The position numbers and the translations under genes were made by a program. Of a stretch of DNA of 64,000 bases, positions 50,208-61,800 are shown in pieces. Origin of the DNA: Aphelocoma coerulescens (taxonomy: Eukaryota; Chordata; Aves; Passeriformes; Corvidae); contig NC_091015.1 of NCBI RefSeq assembly GCF_041296385.1, positions 93,356,004 through 93,420,003 of the forward strand. The letters are read 5' to 3'. How positions within the stretch are numbered: the first letter of the stretch is position 1; every line of letters starts with the position of its first letter. Under the pieces are notes generated by a model. The model did not search any database. It had not been told where the DNA came from and saw nothing but the letters and a program-made list of their open reading frames with translations.

Positions 50208-50216
50208 AAAAAGGAG
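50208..50216 (+). promoter_or_regulatory. Retroviral polypurine tract remnant
   Basis: AAAAAGGAG sits directly before the start of an LTR, the position of the plus-strand primer (polypurine tract) in retroviruses. It shows that the DNA to its left is retroviral interior and that the LTR at 50217 is a 3' LTR. Confidence 0.65.
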
Positions 50217-50502
50217 TTTTAAGGAGGTACAGTGCTGTGCTGATAAGATGTACTGACCATGAGAAGGGAGGGAGAACTTTGATTTCTCAAGTTAAAACAT
50301 AAATAATAGAAGCTTGCCAAATGTAGTCTTTTATCTAACCCAATTATGTAGAAGTAAGAATGCACTTTCGTACGTTTAAACCAATTAAAGAACTGATAAG
50401 CATGTACACTCAATACTATATAAGTGCCTCTGTATTGCCAATAAACAAAGCTTGCTTTGTCAATCACATTGATTGTCTGCATGGCTTCCCCCGCCGAAGT
50501 CA
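50217..50502 (+). mobile_element. 3' LTR of a betaretrovirus-like (ERVK) element
   Basis: A short LTR of about 286 bp with TATATAAG at 50417-50424 and AATAAA at 50440-50445 in the right order, ending TTCCCCCGCCGAAGTCA at 50502. The 5' TG has decayed to TTTTAAGG. The short length and the U5 end fit avian betaretrovirus-like LTRs as I remember them. A trace of interior with a polypurine tract precedes it, but no intact env or pol frame can be read. The 3' end abuts the tail of a minus-strand SINE. Confidence 0.8.
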
Positions 50503-50643
50503 GCAGATCACAGATCACAGGATACTCTGAGTGGGAAGGAACCAACAAGGATCATGAAGCCAATCTCTCAAATGAATGGCCCACACAGGGGTTGAACCCA
50601 CAACCTTGGCACCATGCTCTGACCAACTGAGCTAATCCACTCA
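50503..50643 (-). mobile_element. tRNA-derived SINE with CR1-like tail (TguSINE1-like)
   Basis: On the minus strand the copy begins with a tRNA-like head: A box TAGCTCAGTTGGT (plus coordinates 50622-50634) and B box GGTTCAACCCC (50588-50598), the internal RNA polymerase III promoter. A CR1-like 3' end follows (CATGATCCTTGTTGG, CTTCCCACTCAGAGTATCCT) and a short TGTGATC repeat tail. Such SINEs use CR1 enzymes for mobilisation. It is not a functional tRNA gene. Confidence 0.92.
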
Positions 50644-51004
50644 ACTAATGTAGCCATTCATACAGAAGAAAGATGACCATCCAGTCCTATTTGTTCTGAG
50701 TTCATCTTTCTTTGCAACAGCCATGATGATCCCCTACATGGGCACGTCACCATCCAGATCCCCTGTGAGCCTTCTGACATTGTTGTGGGTCGTTGATCAG
50801 TCATAGCCAGATAGGCTCTGGAAAACTTGTAAGGTTAGGAACATAAGAATTGCCCTTTTTTTTAGTACTTTTCTGCTACATGACCTGCATTTGCATCCCA
50901 AAACCTAGTCATCACTAGCTAATTAAATCATTGCTTAAAAAAAGGTGAATTGCATTTTCAGATCAAAACTTGGACCTGAGGTGATGGCAGATGGGCTGGA
51001 GTCA
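50644..51004. other. Non-coding spacer
   Basis: No gene or repeat was recognised. The last five bases, AGTCA at 51000-51004, form the left target duplicate of the next LTR. Confidence 0.65.
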
Positions 51005-51531
51005 TGCGCTAGTTTGAAAACAAACCAGGGGGCGGCGCCAAGTCAGAATAACAATTTAATGGAAATTAAAGGAAAAGAAAATAAAAGAAAACACTGACAG
51101 AGTCAAGATACAACTGGAGTCCCTATTAGGCAGGGTGGTGGTAGCAGTCCTCTGAAGTGGTGATCCTGTAGTAGAAGGGGTCTGCTCTTCCTCAGAAAGT
51201 CCAGTGGTGGCTGTGGGGCTCCTGTCCTCTGGAAATCCAGTGGGAAGAGAGTCTCTGGTGCTTAGAGTCCCAGATTATATCCACGATGGGATGCTTGGTT
51301 CCTCCCTCTGGGTGGAGCATCTCACAATGGGGTAATGAGTCATGAGGCCAAGTGTTGATTAGGCTCATTAACAGAAGATAGTCCGGAGGGAGTTATCTCT
51401 GACTCATGCGGCAGGACAATGATGGGCCATTAACAGAAAGATAGTCTGGGGGGAGAAGGCAAGGAAACACTGCCCCACCTGATTTCAATGGCTCATGAGG
51501 ATGGTAATAGAATACACTTCAACCCAGGACA
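51005..51531 (-). mobile_element. Intact solo LTR, ERVL-like, with 5-bp target duplication
   Basis: On the minus strand the LTR runs from TGTCCTGGG (51531) to ...CAAACTAGCGCA (51005), 527 bp with TG...CA ends. AGTCA occurs at 51000-51004 and again at 51532-51536, a 5-bp target duplication as in ERVL-type and some other elements. On the minus strand a TATA-like GATATAATC (plus coordinates about 51274-51282) and an ATTAAA signal (rc at 51055-51060) are in order. Two GTTAATG-containing, TAGTC-linked parts in U3 are similar (near 51370 and 51430), suggesting an internal duplication. No interior genes remain. Confidence 0.93.
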
Positions 51532-51536
51532 AGTCA
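51532..51536. repeat. Target-site duplication AGTCA, right copy
   Basis: Identical to 51000-51004 on the other side of the LTR. Confidence 0.85.
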
Positions 51537-51805
51537 TAATGCTGGTCTTTTGGGACACGAACATTAATTTAATCAAAAGAGGTAAAGTTAGAAGATGATC
51601 TAAGGCAGCCTCAAGTCCAAAGTAGATCTTTTATATTTGTGCCATGCAGGGTAAGTCATCTCAGTGTTCCTTCCTCGTGCAACCAAGTATTGTGTTATCC
51701 TTATATTGTCACATTACAACATGAGAGCTAATAGTGAGTTGTCCATCAGTTGTGCTCCCTAAATTGTTTTCAATGACAATGCTTTCCAAGCTACCAGCTT
51801 CAATT

Positions 51806-51946
51806 TTAGCTCAGTTGGTAAGAGCATGGTGCTAAAAACACCGGGGTTGTGGGTTCAATCCCTATATGGACCATAAGAGCTGGACTTGATGATCCTTCTG
51901 GGTCCCTTCCAACTCAAGCTATTCTGTGATTCATTTCTGTGATTAG
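51806..51946 (+). mobile_element. tRNA-derived SINE with CR1-like tail (TguSINE1-like)
   Basis: A box TAGCTCAGTTGG at 51807-51818 and B box GGGTTCAATCC at 51851-51861 form a tRNA-like head, followed by GAGCTGGACTTGATGATCC, TCTGGGTCCCTTCCAACTCA and a tail with two TTCTGTGATT-type repeats. Plus orientation, the opposite of the copy 1.2 kb upstream. The 5' end lacks the first few tRNA bases. Confidence 0.93.
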
Positions 51947-54900
51947 TTCAGATGGCCTTAATTATGTGTTCGTTATCTTAAAAGATATATAGAGTAATTC
52001 AATTTTTTCTATCTGGAAACCTCCTTTCCAATACACCCTCTGACTAAAGATAGATGTTACACTCCAGGATAGCTGGTCTGTCTGTCATGGCAGGGCCCAT
52101 CAAGGAGCCCTCAGTGTCATGAGGAGCTCTAATGTCCTTGAAAGCTGCACCAAATTGTGCCAGACTGCCATTCCACAATCCAGTGGATCAAAGGGATACT
52201 GGTCTTTGGTAACAGGCAATTTGAGCCTTTATGTAAAATTTGCTGTGTGCTAGAAATTAATGTCATAATAGCCAAGACAGGTACAAACAGGCAAGGCAGA
52301 AAAGGTTTAACTACTGGAGGTGGCTCTGGTTTGAAAGTTATAAACAAAGCAAAGAGAAGCTGAAGAAGAAAGTTCTAGAATAACTGAAAAAATATAACCC
52401 TCAAAATGTTTATTTTTAGATTATAGAAGTGCTGACAATGAAACAAACTGAAAGAATGGTAAAAATTTCCTCAGCAACAGAAGGGGGACAGGAGGTACTG
52501 GCAGATCACATTCCTGTGATTCTGTTCAATATATTCATGTAACACATGACTGTACTATATATAAGCTGGAATACAGCAACAAAACCAGGTGTCTCCAAGT
52601 CTACAAAGTGTATCAGACTTAGAAAACATTAGGAATATTTTTGCAGAGCTTCACATTCCAATTTACCTGAATGTGTTATAGAGTTATTATTAAAACATGA
52701 CTTTATTTTAAAGAAGTTTCTTTTCTTCATCTCGCAGTATTTTTTATTTGCTCAAACAAAATAATAAAATCAAATAGAAAATATATGCTGAAAAATGGAT
52801 AAAAACCTGTCTAAGGATGACTATTGCATGCTAAAATATTATCAGAAACTCAGCCCAAGGAATGTTGAAATGTGTTTTTCTCTGAATATGTGACTATGGA
52901 AATAGATGTAATCCACATACCAAATGTTAAGTTTTATAAAAACCAAAACAGCCTCCTTGAGGTTGATTCTATTTTTGCTTCTGTAAATATGTGGGTTTTC
53001 TTTATTTGAAGTGGGACAGATAGCTAAAAACTTCTTAAACATAATAAACTAAACTATATAAATCAGTAAACTAGCATGCATACATATGAAACTTAGAATT
53101 AAAATAGCAAGATTGCAATGTAGTTCCTTTTTAGTGTGAACCTTTAGATGCCATAGGAATGTTAACATTTTACAAAGAAGCATGCACCTGGATAACTCAC
53201 TGAGTATCAAATTTGCCGAATGGGAACTTGGTTAAAATTATTATATCAGACTCAAAAGGGTATGGTTGGTCTGTTGTGCAACAACCTCCACAGAAGAAAT
53301 GCAGCTTTTAATGACTTGTTTGGTGTATTTAACAAGTAGGTAGAAGTGCTCTTACAGACTGCAGTGGATTCTTGAAAGCACAGCAATATTGAGCAGTCTG
53401 GATTGAGAGAGAATCAGCAGTATCTCTACGTTTCAAGGTTGAAATCACCACGGCAAGGTACAAAATCCAAAAGCAAGAAAAACAAAACAAGGCTAATCAG
53501 GATTTTCAGTCTAGCTGGGGCCTCACTGGGAATTATCATGCCATCAAATGGAGTTTTCAGGGTAGCTGGTTTTGGCTGGAGCTGGTGTAAGGCAGCAACT
53601 CAACAGCAACTAATTTCCAGCAAGGAGACTCTTCCAGTAAAGACATCTTTAGATGTCTCGTTGGGATGAGGAGCATGCTCATGTTTAGCCTAACAGCTTT
53701 TTGCTCACAAATAGCTTTGCAGGGCTTGGGCACCTAAATGCCTCCCTTCCGCCGGCTTCTTTTCTCTGGCTCTCCAGCAGCAAATTTATTGTGATACAAT
53801 CAAGCATTTATAGCTACATTTCTTATTTTTGAGAAGCTCTCCTGTTGAAGAGCTGAGGTATGTTGCTAGCTGCTGCACTGGGGAGGTGAGGAAGGTATAG
53901 AAGGATCGTTATAATCTTCCTTTAAGTTCTCTTCAAGAATTTGACTATACAGGTACTGAGAACATCCCAAGGGAGATGCACTGCTGCAGGGACCCCCAAG
54001 GAGAGCACAGAGTGTCCAAGGACCAGCATGTTATGTAGAACCAGCTTTCACAGGAAGTGGGGAAAGAGGATCAAAGTCATGGCTAGATTTAAAGTCTATC
54101 TTTGCCTTGTTCAAAAGAATGTGATACAGCATAATTCTGGGTGCCTTCAGGTTTCTGTGAAGGTCACGACTAGCATTGTCCAAAATCTGGTATATCAAGT
54201 CTTTCTTTCCTCCTTGTAGTCCTTTTGACCCTACAAAAAAGTAATTTTTCTTCTCCTCACTGTCATAAATTTTCAGCTTGCCACTTATAATTCTGTCCTG
54301 ATAGTCTCATATCTGTGAGTGGCAGTAGATATGAGTCACATTAATCCATTGTATCCAGCTTTATGAACTTCTCAGAACTTGTGCCTGGTGCCAATTTGTG
54401 TCACTTTGGGTGACTGAACAGATGAAGGTAATGCATTCATGTCATCGCCTTGATCCGCCGCAGTCGTTTACGTGCTGTTTGCACAAGCAGGACTCTTGCC
54501 CATGAGGGCTGTCAGGCCCATCATTGGATCAGGTCTCTTTCAAGACTCTAAGCCCCAAGGGTGTTAGTGGAAATATTTCTCCCACATCTTAAGATTCTGC
54601 CTGATTAACCTCACTGTACATTCTGAATCTGAATCTATTGCACTGAGCTGTGCAAATACCCTTATGTTTAAACAAATAAACAAAAAACTCAGAAAGGCCA
54701 TAAACCTTAGAAAAGAGTCCTGTTGGCTGCTTCTGCCTGGGATAGAACTCAGTCTAACATACTGCAGAAACCAAATAGATAAAAGGGAAGAATACACAGC
54801 TATGCACTACAAAGCAAAATATTTAGGACCATTCTGTCACATTCTTTGAATAGAAATGTAAGTGGAGGATAGAAAAAAAATAACAAAATAAACATGAATA

Positions 54901-56974
54901 AATGCTTTTATATTTCCTGATGCTTCATAAAAATGTGAAAATCTGCTTCTTCTCTGTGTGAAATTTATATTATTTTTTGAGTTCTGATAATCCACTGGGA
55001 AGTGGTAGGGAAATATTTTGATGTTAGGGAAATAGTTTCTTTTACCTGAAATTAAATAGTTTTCTTTAATTCTGAATATGCTTTGATATGTAAAGCAGAC
55101 AGAAAGAAATTATTAAGCAAAACAATTTTAGATCAAATCAACTAAACATTTTGTGGTTTGATTTTTTTCCTTCATTGAATATTCTTATATCCAAAGAAAG
55201 TTTCCATTCTTCCCTGGAAAACATACGATAACTCTAGAATCTATCAGAAAGAAATAGGCAAGGTAAATTTTCTGTTTCAAAGGCACCAGGGTACTCATTT
55301 GGGAGGTTAAAGACCCAAATTCAAGCTGTTGTTTTGAATCAAGCATTTTTGCCCTTGTTTTGGCTGTGTGTTAGGCAGCCCTCTAACCACTACTCTTTTC
55401 TAAGATGAGCAGCTTTCTCTTTCAATAGAGATGTAGGATATGCTTATACGAAGCACTTCACAGTACTAACAGAAAAGATAAATTGCAAATACAAAGGAAG
55501 AGAGGATATAAACAATTTGATTACCAACCTCTGGCTCAGCTGCAGTAAAAAAGTTACACTAATCCAAGCTCTTCTGCCTAACATATTTCAGAAGATATTC
55601 TTAAATGTTACCTAGAAACTTGAGAAAAAAAATATCCCAGGAGAGCTTATGAAAATTAGGCTTGTGCGGCATTGCTTTGAATGTCTTGGTCACTACATTG
55701 TTAAAACAAACAAACAATCACCCCCTCCCCCCTAAAAAAAAAAAGATAATATTTTAATCATATTTGCAAAAAAAAAAAAAATACAATTATCATCACAAGC
55801 TTTGTTTCAAAGTTGGTAACAAAAATGGGAGTAAGTCTTTGGGTAAAATTTCCAGTTAAGCCCTAATCTTTAATAAGACAGGTTTCTAACAAACTTTAGG
55901 GATTTTTTTTTTTACCTTTATGTATTTCAAAATATGCATCAAACTGCCAAAATTTTAAGGGACCAGTAACTCAACACTTATTTCCCTATGGAAACTGGGC
56001 TCCTCACGTTGAAGTAATACTTAACATCTGTTTTTCACACCATGCAACCATTTTTCAAATAAAACACATACAAAGTACCTAGGGAACAAATACCATTTCA
56101 GTAGAATAAAACCTCATCAAAAATGCTCTAGAAATGGAAATGTTGCCATATGAGCAACACCTGAGTAAATTCTCTGTCATAAACAGATAGTAGAGAAAGG
56201 CTACAGCAAACTTTGTCATTTACTCAATGTTCAGGTCCTTGACCTCAACAATTTTTATAATGATGTGGCATTAAGTTACAACACTCCAATTACTTTCGTT
56301 ACTTTACCCCAGTAGGTAAAACACATCAGTACAATTAATTCGTCATTTCTTTTCAAATTTACATTTATTTTATGAGGATTATTGTGTTTTTTAGATTAGA
56401 ATAATTTCTTGCAAGTGAAGGTGCTATTTGCATTGTCTCAAATGAGTAATTCAAGTTTCCTGTCTTATTCTCTTCTTTAACTGACCTTTGCCACACCTCC
56501 TTGTACATTTTACTTGATGTTTTTCTGCTAAGGAAAAAGATTAATAATTTGAAGGAGGTTGCATTTGCCAGTTCAAGAAATCAGATTTTTCTGCTGAGTT
56601 AGTTTAATGTATGCTGAATTACACCTTTCAAATGCTCACTGGAATCAAGACAAATGAGCATAAACACATTCTGAACATTCATCATTTTTCTAGCAAGCTT
56701 CAGTCACTTGAGAAACTGTTTAGTATGCACAGAGTGGTAACAATTAATTTTTATATATTTGGTTAAGCTTAATAAGCCCTTTCTTCATAGCATATTGTGA
56801 CTACTTCTTGAATTAACATTTAAATATACTTACAAGATGGATGTCAAATATTAAAAGACCAGACCTTTTATCTGTGCCTAGTAGTATCATCTGTAGCAAG
56901 TTACAGAAAGGGCTTTTTTGCCCTTGAAAGCCTTGGTGTCCTCTCCACTAGGGACCCTACATCAAAATTCAGAA
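51947..56974. other. Non-coding stretch, no gene recognised
   Basis: Five kilobases of mainly A/T-rich DNA without a recognisable gene or young repeat. A/C-rich homopolymer patches lie at 55721-55745 and 55768-55781. Short frames such as 53403-53669, 53941-54219 and 54564-54849 carry no motif. Confidence 0.65.
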
Positions 56975-57150
56975 CACCATTGGACAAGCCATAACCTATC
57001 AAGGGGAGCCCATTCCCAGTGCCTAACCACCCTCTGGGTGAAAAACTTCTAATATCCAACCTAAACATCCCCTGACACAGTTCTATGAGGTTCCCCCAGG
57101 TCCTTTGCTGATCACCAGAGAGAAGAGATCAGTGCCTCATCATCAACTGG
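56975..57150 (-). mobile_element. CR1 LINE 3' fragment
   Basis: Reversed CR1: CCATTCCCAGTGCCTAACCA, CCCTCTGGGTGAAAAACTTC, TAATATCCAACCTAAACATC, TCCCCTGACACAG and GAGAAGAGATCAGTGCCTCA on the plus strand. The extreme 3' tail is missing. Confidence 0.9.
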
Positions 57151-57486
57151 TCTAAAGTACGGAGGAAATATAGTGTATCTCCCAGATGATGCTGAACTGT
57201 AAATTGTACTTTCCTAGGGCAGTCACTTTTTTGTATCACACTGTGTCTTTAACCAATAAAATTAATATATTGTAAGGGAAAAAGGGGACAGAAATCTAAA
57301 CGTGTGACTGCTGCGTAGTGTCTACATTGCTATGGTTGTACAGCACCAAGATCAGTTACCTTCCTTTCTTCTGGCGAGAACCCGCTTTGTGATTTATAAT
57401 GCAGTTTACTAACAGGCTGAAAAGAAAGTATTTACAAAATGTAAGACCACAAATGAAAAAATGCTGAGAATATTGGAATTCTGTTA

Positions 57487-57512
57487 AGGTATTATTATTA
57501 TTATTTATTATC
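57487..57512 (+). repeat. (TTA)n microsatellite, short
   Basis: About six to seven TTA units, imperfect, followed by TCATCTTG. Confidence 0.8.
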
Positions 57513-58609
57513 ATCTTGTTCTTAGCTACATTCATATGGAACTACAATTTCAGGCTCTGCCCATTAACACCATAAACCACTTTAATATCCAGGTGTATAT
57601 TTCAAAGATAAACATCTAGGTATTATTATAAATTAGGTCATTATTACACTGATACAGATGTCAAATATTTGAATGCCTTAACCAAATCACCATGTCAATG
57701 GCATTTTTTTTTCATAATTTCTTTTGTGACAGAAAATAAAAGGTCAGATGTTTTCTCCATTTACATTGGGCTTCCAATTTACTTGAACACAAATGGGTCT
57801 CCAAACTTGCCATCTGGGCTTGGGAACTCCTTACCTTCTTTCATTCACATTGTAGGTTTCCCACAGACACTGAAAGCAAGATCTGGATACTACTTAGATC
57901 TCATTTCCCTTTGCCCAGTCCTACCACTTGCTTCTCTAAACATCTCCCAGCATCCACAGGGGTGTCATACTGCAGTAATTCCATGTCTGTTTCCTAGCTC
58001 AGCACATTGATCCATCACCAGATGAAGCTCTCCAAAGATCCCTGCTTCCAATGCTGCACAAAAGTGGGGTTCCCAGCATTTAGAGTGCTGTCAGATTTAG
58101 TTGTTATCTATATTCCTTTCTTTACCCTACCATTTTATTGTAATCTTATTAAAACATCTGTTTTATGGAGTTATTAATTTCCAGGCCTGTATCATTAAGC
58201 TCAAGAAAGAACCTGCACTGTTTCCCTCTCTCTCACCCCCTGTACTGGTGCAGACCAGTTTCAATCTCTGAATAAGCATCTGTGAAAGTAGGTGCAGAAG
58301 GGGTTCTGCTTCAGAACATTGCTTTTTAGTGATTCTGTTTCCCTCTCTCTTCCATCCTAGTACGCAAATAGTGCACTGCAATACCACTCATGTTTCCAAT
58401 TTAAAAAAAAATCCTGAGAAATGGGCAAATTTCAGTCATCATTTGGATTTTCTAGTGATACTAGTCCTCTTTCCAGGTCCATGCTGAAAATAAACATCAT
58501 CCTTGTTCTTTAGGGCTGGCAGTTAAATTTAAAACAGAAATAATCTTCAGCTAGCTGCTGGAGGGTTCTCCTCTTTATGATGAATAAAAAATTTCAGTTC
58601 AGCTTTGTT
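57513..58609. other. Non-coding stretch, no gene recognised
   Basis: The 113-codon frame at 57669-58010 (+) has no motif and no splice support. No repeat was recognised. Confidence 0.6.
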
Positions 58610-58990
58610 TACGCCTGGCCATGTATCTAGCCATTGGTCCAGATCCTGATCCCTGGCACTGATTTCTCAGGTTCACCTCAGACCTCCCTCATCACTATGG
58701 GCTTACTTGATGATCATTGAGCCCTGGTTACCATCACTGGACCTGATCCCGACTTCAGTTCATAGCTCAACCTTGGACTTGCCTTTTCCCCATGGTTGTA
58801 CCTGATGACCTGGACCCTCAGGTGGCCCTGATGGCCTTTCTCAGTCAGTCCTGCTTGCCTTGGGGTGGTGAGGCTGAGCCTCAGCTTTTAAGGTCTCTGT
58901 CCTGCCCTGACATCATGCTTCAGCTGGACCTGGGTCCTTCTACTCCCCAGCATAACAATGTGACAGTCTGTCATGCAGTTGTGCACTGTT
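58610..58990. repeat. Unassigned interspersed repeat, copy 2
   Basis: A G/C-richer block similar in word content and order to 26880-27430 (CCCTGGTTACCATCACTGGA, CCTTGGACTTGCC, GATGACCTGGACCCTCAGG, ...GTGACAGTC). The open frame 58792-58998 is incidental. An old LTR or other dispersed repeat is likely, but the family is unknown. Confidence 0.4.
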
Positions 58991-59085
58991 TTGTTTGATC
59001 ACCATCTAAGTTATTTGTTATTGAGCACTTTAAAGGACAAAATTAAAACTGATATATTGGCGGCACAAACCTCCTGGACCAGAGG

Positions 59086-59102
59086 AAAAAAAAAAAAAAA
59101 AA
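59086..59102 (+). repeat. Poly(A) run, 17 bp
   Basis: Seventeen A residues after CCAGAGG, with no polyadenylation signal and no recognisable retrocopy upstream. Confidence 0.8.
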
Positions 59103-61461
59103 GCAGATTGAAAGTAAAATGAAGGCTCAGTTGAGTGTTTCATCTAACATCATTAAAAAAGCAAGAAGATATAAAAGTGAAGGAGAAAATTAATAAATAC
59201 CAGGAATAAAACTGACAGGTTTTGACTGCATCTCAAACTTTAAATAATTGCTAGAGGCTAGAGGGTCCTGAGATGATTTACAATGAATACTAACAAAAAA
59301 GCTTGTCGACCTTAAGTAAATAAATCCATGACTCTAAAGGCCTGTGCTTGTCTGACATAATTCAATATGCATAGTATGAAAAAAATGTGGAAACTACTCA
59401 GCTCACACCTTACATAAAGTAATAGATGTTGTCAGATGAACATTTAAGTCAGGACGTTATTGGTTTTTGAGAGAAAGTTACTTCCAGAACTCAACTCCTG
59501 CTCATTCTTCAAGCCCTCTGTAGGGCACTATTTTGTAAAGATATGTATATGTCTACTTTGCCATTTCATGGTATTTGAGAAACTTTATTCAGATCTTTAC
59601 AGTTTAATGAAAATGCCTAAAAATATTCAATGTTTCAGTAAATGAATTTGAGTGTAAATATCCTTTCCAGTGAAAAAGTGAGGGCAAGGATGGAAAAATC
59701 TGAGACATGTCTCAGAGACTCAAGGAAGCTGATCATTGTGTGTTACCCCTGTGGGGACTCCTTTTGAAAGATAAACAGGAGGAGGCTGGAGTGGCTCTGT
59801 GAACAAAGGGGGGTGCAAGGCCTTTATCTTCTAAAGATTAAGTATCAGTGAGGAAAACAGACTTTAGCATACTGTGAGTCTTGGACCATCTTATGTCTGA
59901 CAGCAGGAGACTCCAGGAATCCTTCTGTTATTGTTTTCTCCATGTTCTTCTCCTCAGTCTTACACCAGATGATGAAGGGTGAAAGTTAATGGTGTTAAAA
60001 GTAGATTGATTTACATCAATTTTTCAAACTTTCATTTCATTAGTGTATTACAAGACAGAATCTAATGTCAAATTCTGCATATCTGGCCCTCACCACCTGA
60101 GGAAAAATGCACAGGGCTCTTAATTGCCCTTGGCTACTGATACTTTGCTACTGTTCATGTTACCCTGTGCAATAACAGGCTCAGTCAGGATCAGATCCTA
60201 CTGTGTTGCATGCTGTAAAATCCAAAAGACAGAGTTTTTTCTCTAAAAGTAATATATTCAAAACCAAAAGAAGGGCAAAATGCACCTATGCACAGTAAGA
60301 CAAGTCAAAAGTATTAAAACTCCCCTTACCTTTCATTGAAATAATGTTTAAGAAACAATCTATTTGTTGGGAATCACCTTGAAATTAAGATACAGGATGT
60401 GAATTGCTAACAAAAATAGTAATTATATATACAATTCATGCCAGTTTTACAGACTACAAATCTTCATGGAGGTGTTTGCTCACAAATTCAACTCTAATAG
60501 CTCTGTTTTTAATATCTTTATTAATTTTGTCTTGTGTATTGTTGTAAATGTATCACCATTCTCCTGCTCACTGAGACGAAACTCACCTTTTTTTCTTACT
60601 GCTGCTTCCCAGGAGTATGAAACACAAATGAGTTACACCTCATCAAACCTCACATTTTTCTTCTGTGATACAGCTAGTCATGTTTTCTTGCTGGTACATA
60701 ATTCAACTTGCAGATGTCTCATCAGCCTCCCTCTCTCCTTGACACCTGTCAACTGTTTGTCCTCTTGGTGAAGGTGTTCAGCACATTATCATTCCAGACT
60801 GAGGAAAGTCCTTGGAAAGTGTCTGTCAATAGGGTGTGTAAGACCACTGACATACAAACTCATACTTTTCTCTAAGCCACTATTCAGGAACGGCATGAGT
60901 CAGAATGCCAAGGCGATAATGAGAAATACTTGTTACATCCCTTATGCGTTAGAGACAAATCAAATTGCCACATATTCTGAGGATCCTGATCCTGCAGCAA
61001 GCTCAGTGCATATAACAGAGAACCTTGGATCATAAATTTGCATAGCTGCCTGTAAGATTTAATTTTTAATTACTTGAACTGTGTGAAGCTACTTAAAAAG
61101 TGGCCAAAGTGTTTTTTATTTCAGCGCTGAAATAGAGCATGAAAAAACCCCATGCTACACTATATTTATTACCTGGCATGCTTTAAAGAACAGAAGTAGG
61201 CAGCATGAACAAACAGTAATGGTTGAAAAAATACCCTAAAATTAAGGTATGTTACTGAGAAGGATTGATGGCCTAAACAGAGATGTCAGTGACTCTCACA
61301 ACTAAAGGAAAGGACAAGTGCTGGCAGGTGAGATTATCACAATTTTGTCAGAAAATTATGATCTTCAGGATTTGTACAGTAACTTTTTCTAGGCATGTGA
61401 TCTCTTGTAAAGTCAGTGCAGCATTTCTGAACCATGAGAGAGTGAAACACACAAAGAAGTG
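59103..61461. other. Non-coding stretch, no gene recognised
   Basis: A/T-rich DNA. The 101-codon frame at 60466-60771 (+) shows a hydrophobic N-terminal half but no recognisable family. The 60960-61200 segment has the look of conserved non-coding DNA, unproven. Confidence 0.6.
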
Positions 61462-61800
61462 ATAGAATCACAGATTGTTTTGGATTGGAAGGGACATTAA
61501 AAACTCATCTAGTTCCAGTCCCCCTGCCATGGGCTGCGACACTTTCCACAAAACCAGGTGTCTCAGAGTCCCATCCAACGTGGCCTTGAACACCCCCAGA
61601 AATGGGGCATCCCCAACTTATCAGGGCAACCTGTTCCAGTGCCTCACCACCCTCAAAGTGATTAATTTCTTCCTAATATCCAATCTAAACTTACCCTCTT
61701 TTAGCTTAAAGCCATTACTCCTTGTTCTAACACTACATTCCTTGTAAATAGTCCCTCACCTCTCTTTTTGGTCCTCTCTAGGTACTTGAAGTCCTCAGCA
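61462..61800 (-). mobile_element. CR1 LINE, 3' 340 bp, well preserved
   Basis: The plus strand opens with AGAATCACAGATTGTTTTGG, GGAAGGGACATTAAAAACTC and CAGTCCCCCTGCCATGGGC, the reversed CR1 3' end, and continues through CACCCCCAGAAATGGGGCAT, AACCTGTTCCAGTGCCTCAC, TAATATCCAATCTAAACTTA, GTCCTCTCTAGGTACTTGAA. It keeps the complete 3' tail and is the best preserved minus-strand CR1 here. The plus-strand frame 61475-61747 is antisense to it. Confidence 0.95.

Noticed and set aside
49802..50209. 135-codon minus-strand frame as a gene
   Set aside because: It runs antisense through the provirus 3' end and the 16-bp repeats.
50580..50643. Functional tRNA gene on the minus strand
   Set aside because: Same reason: SINE head with a CR1-like tail and a second copy nearby.
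51806..51880. Functional tRNA gene
   Set aside because: The A and B boxes are present, but the head continues into a CR1-like tail and the cloverleaf is imperfect; it is a SINE.
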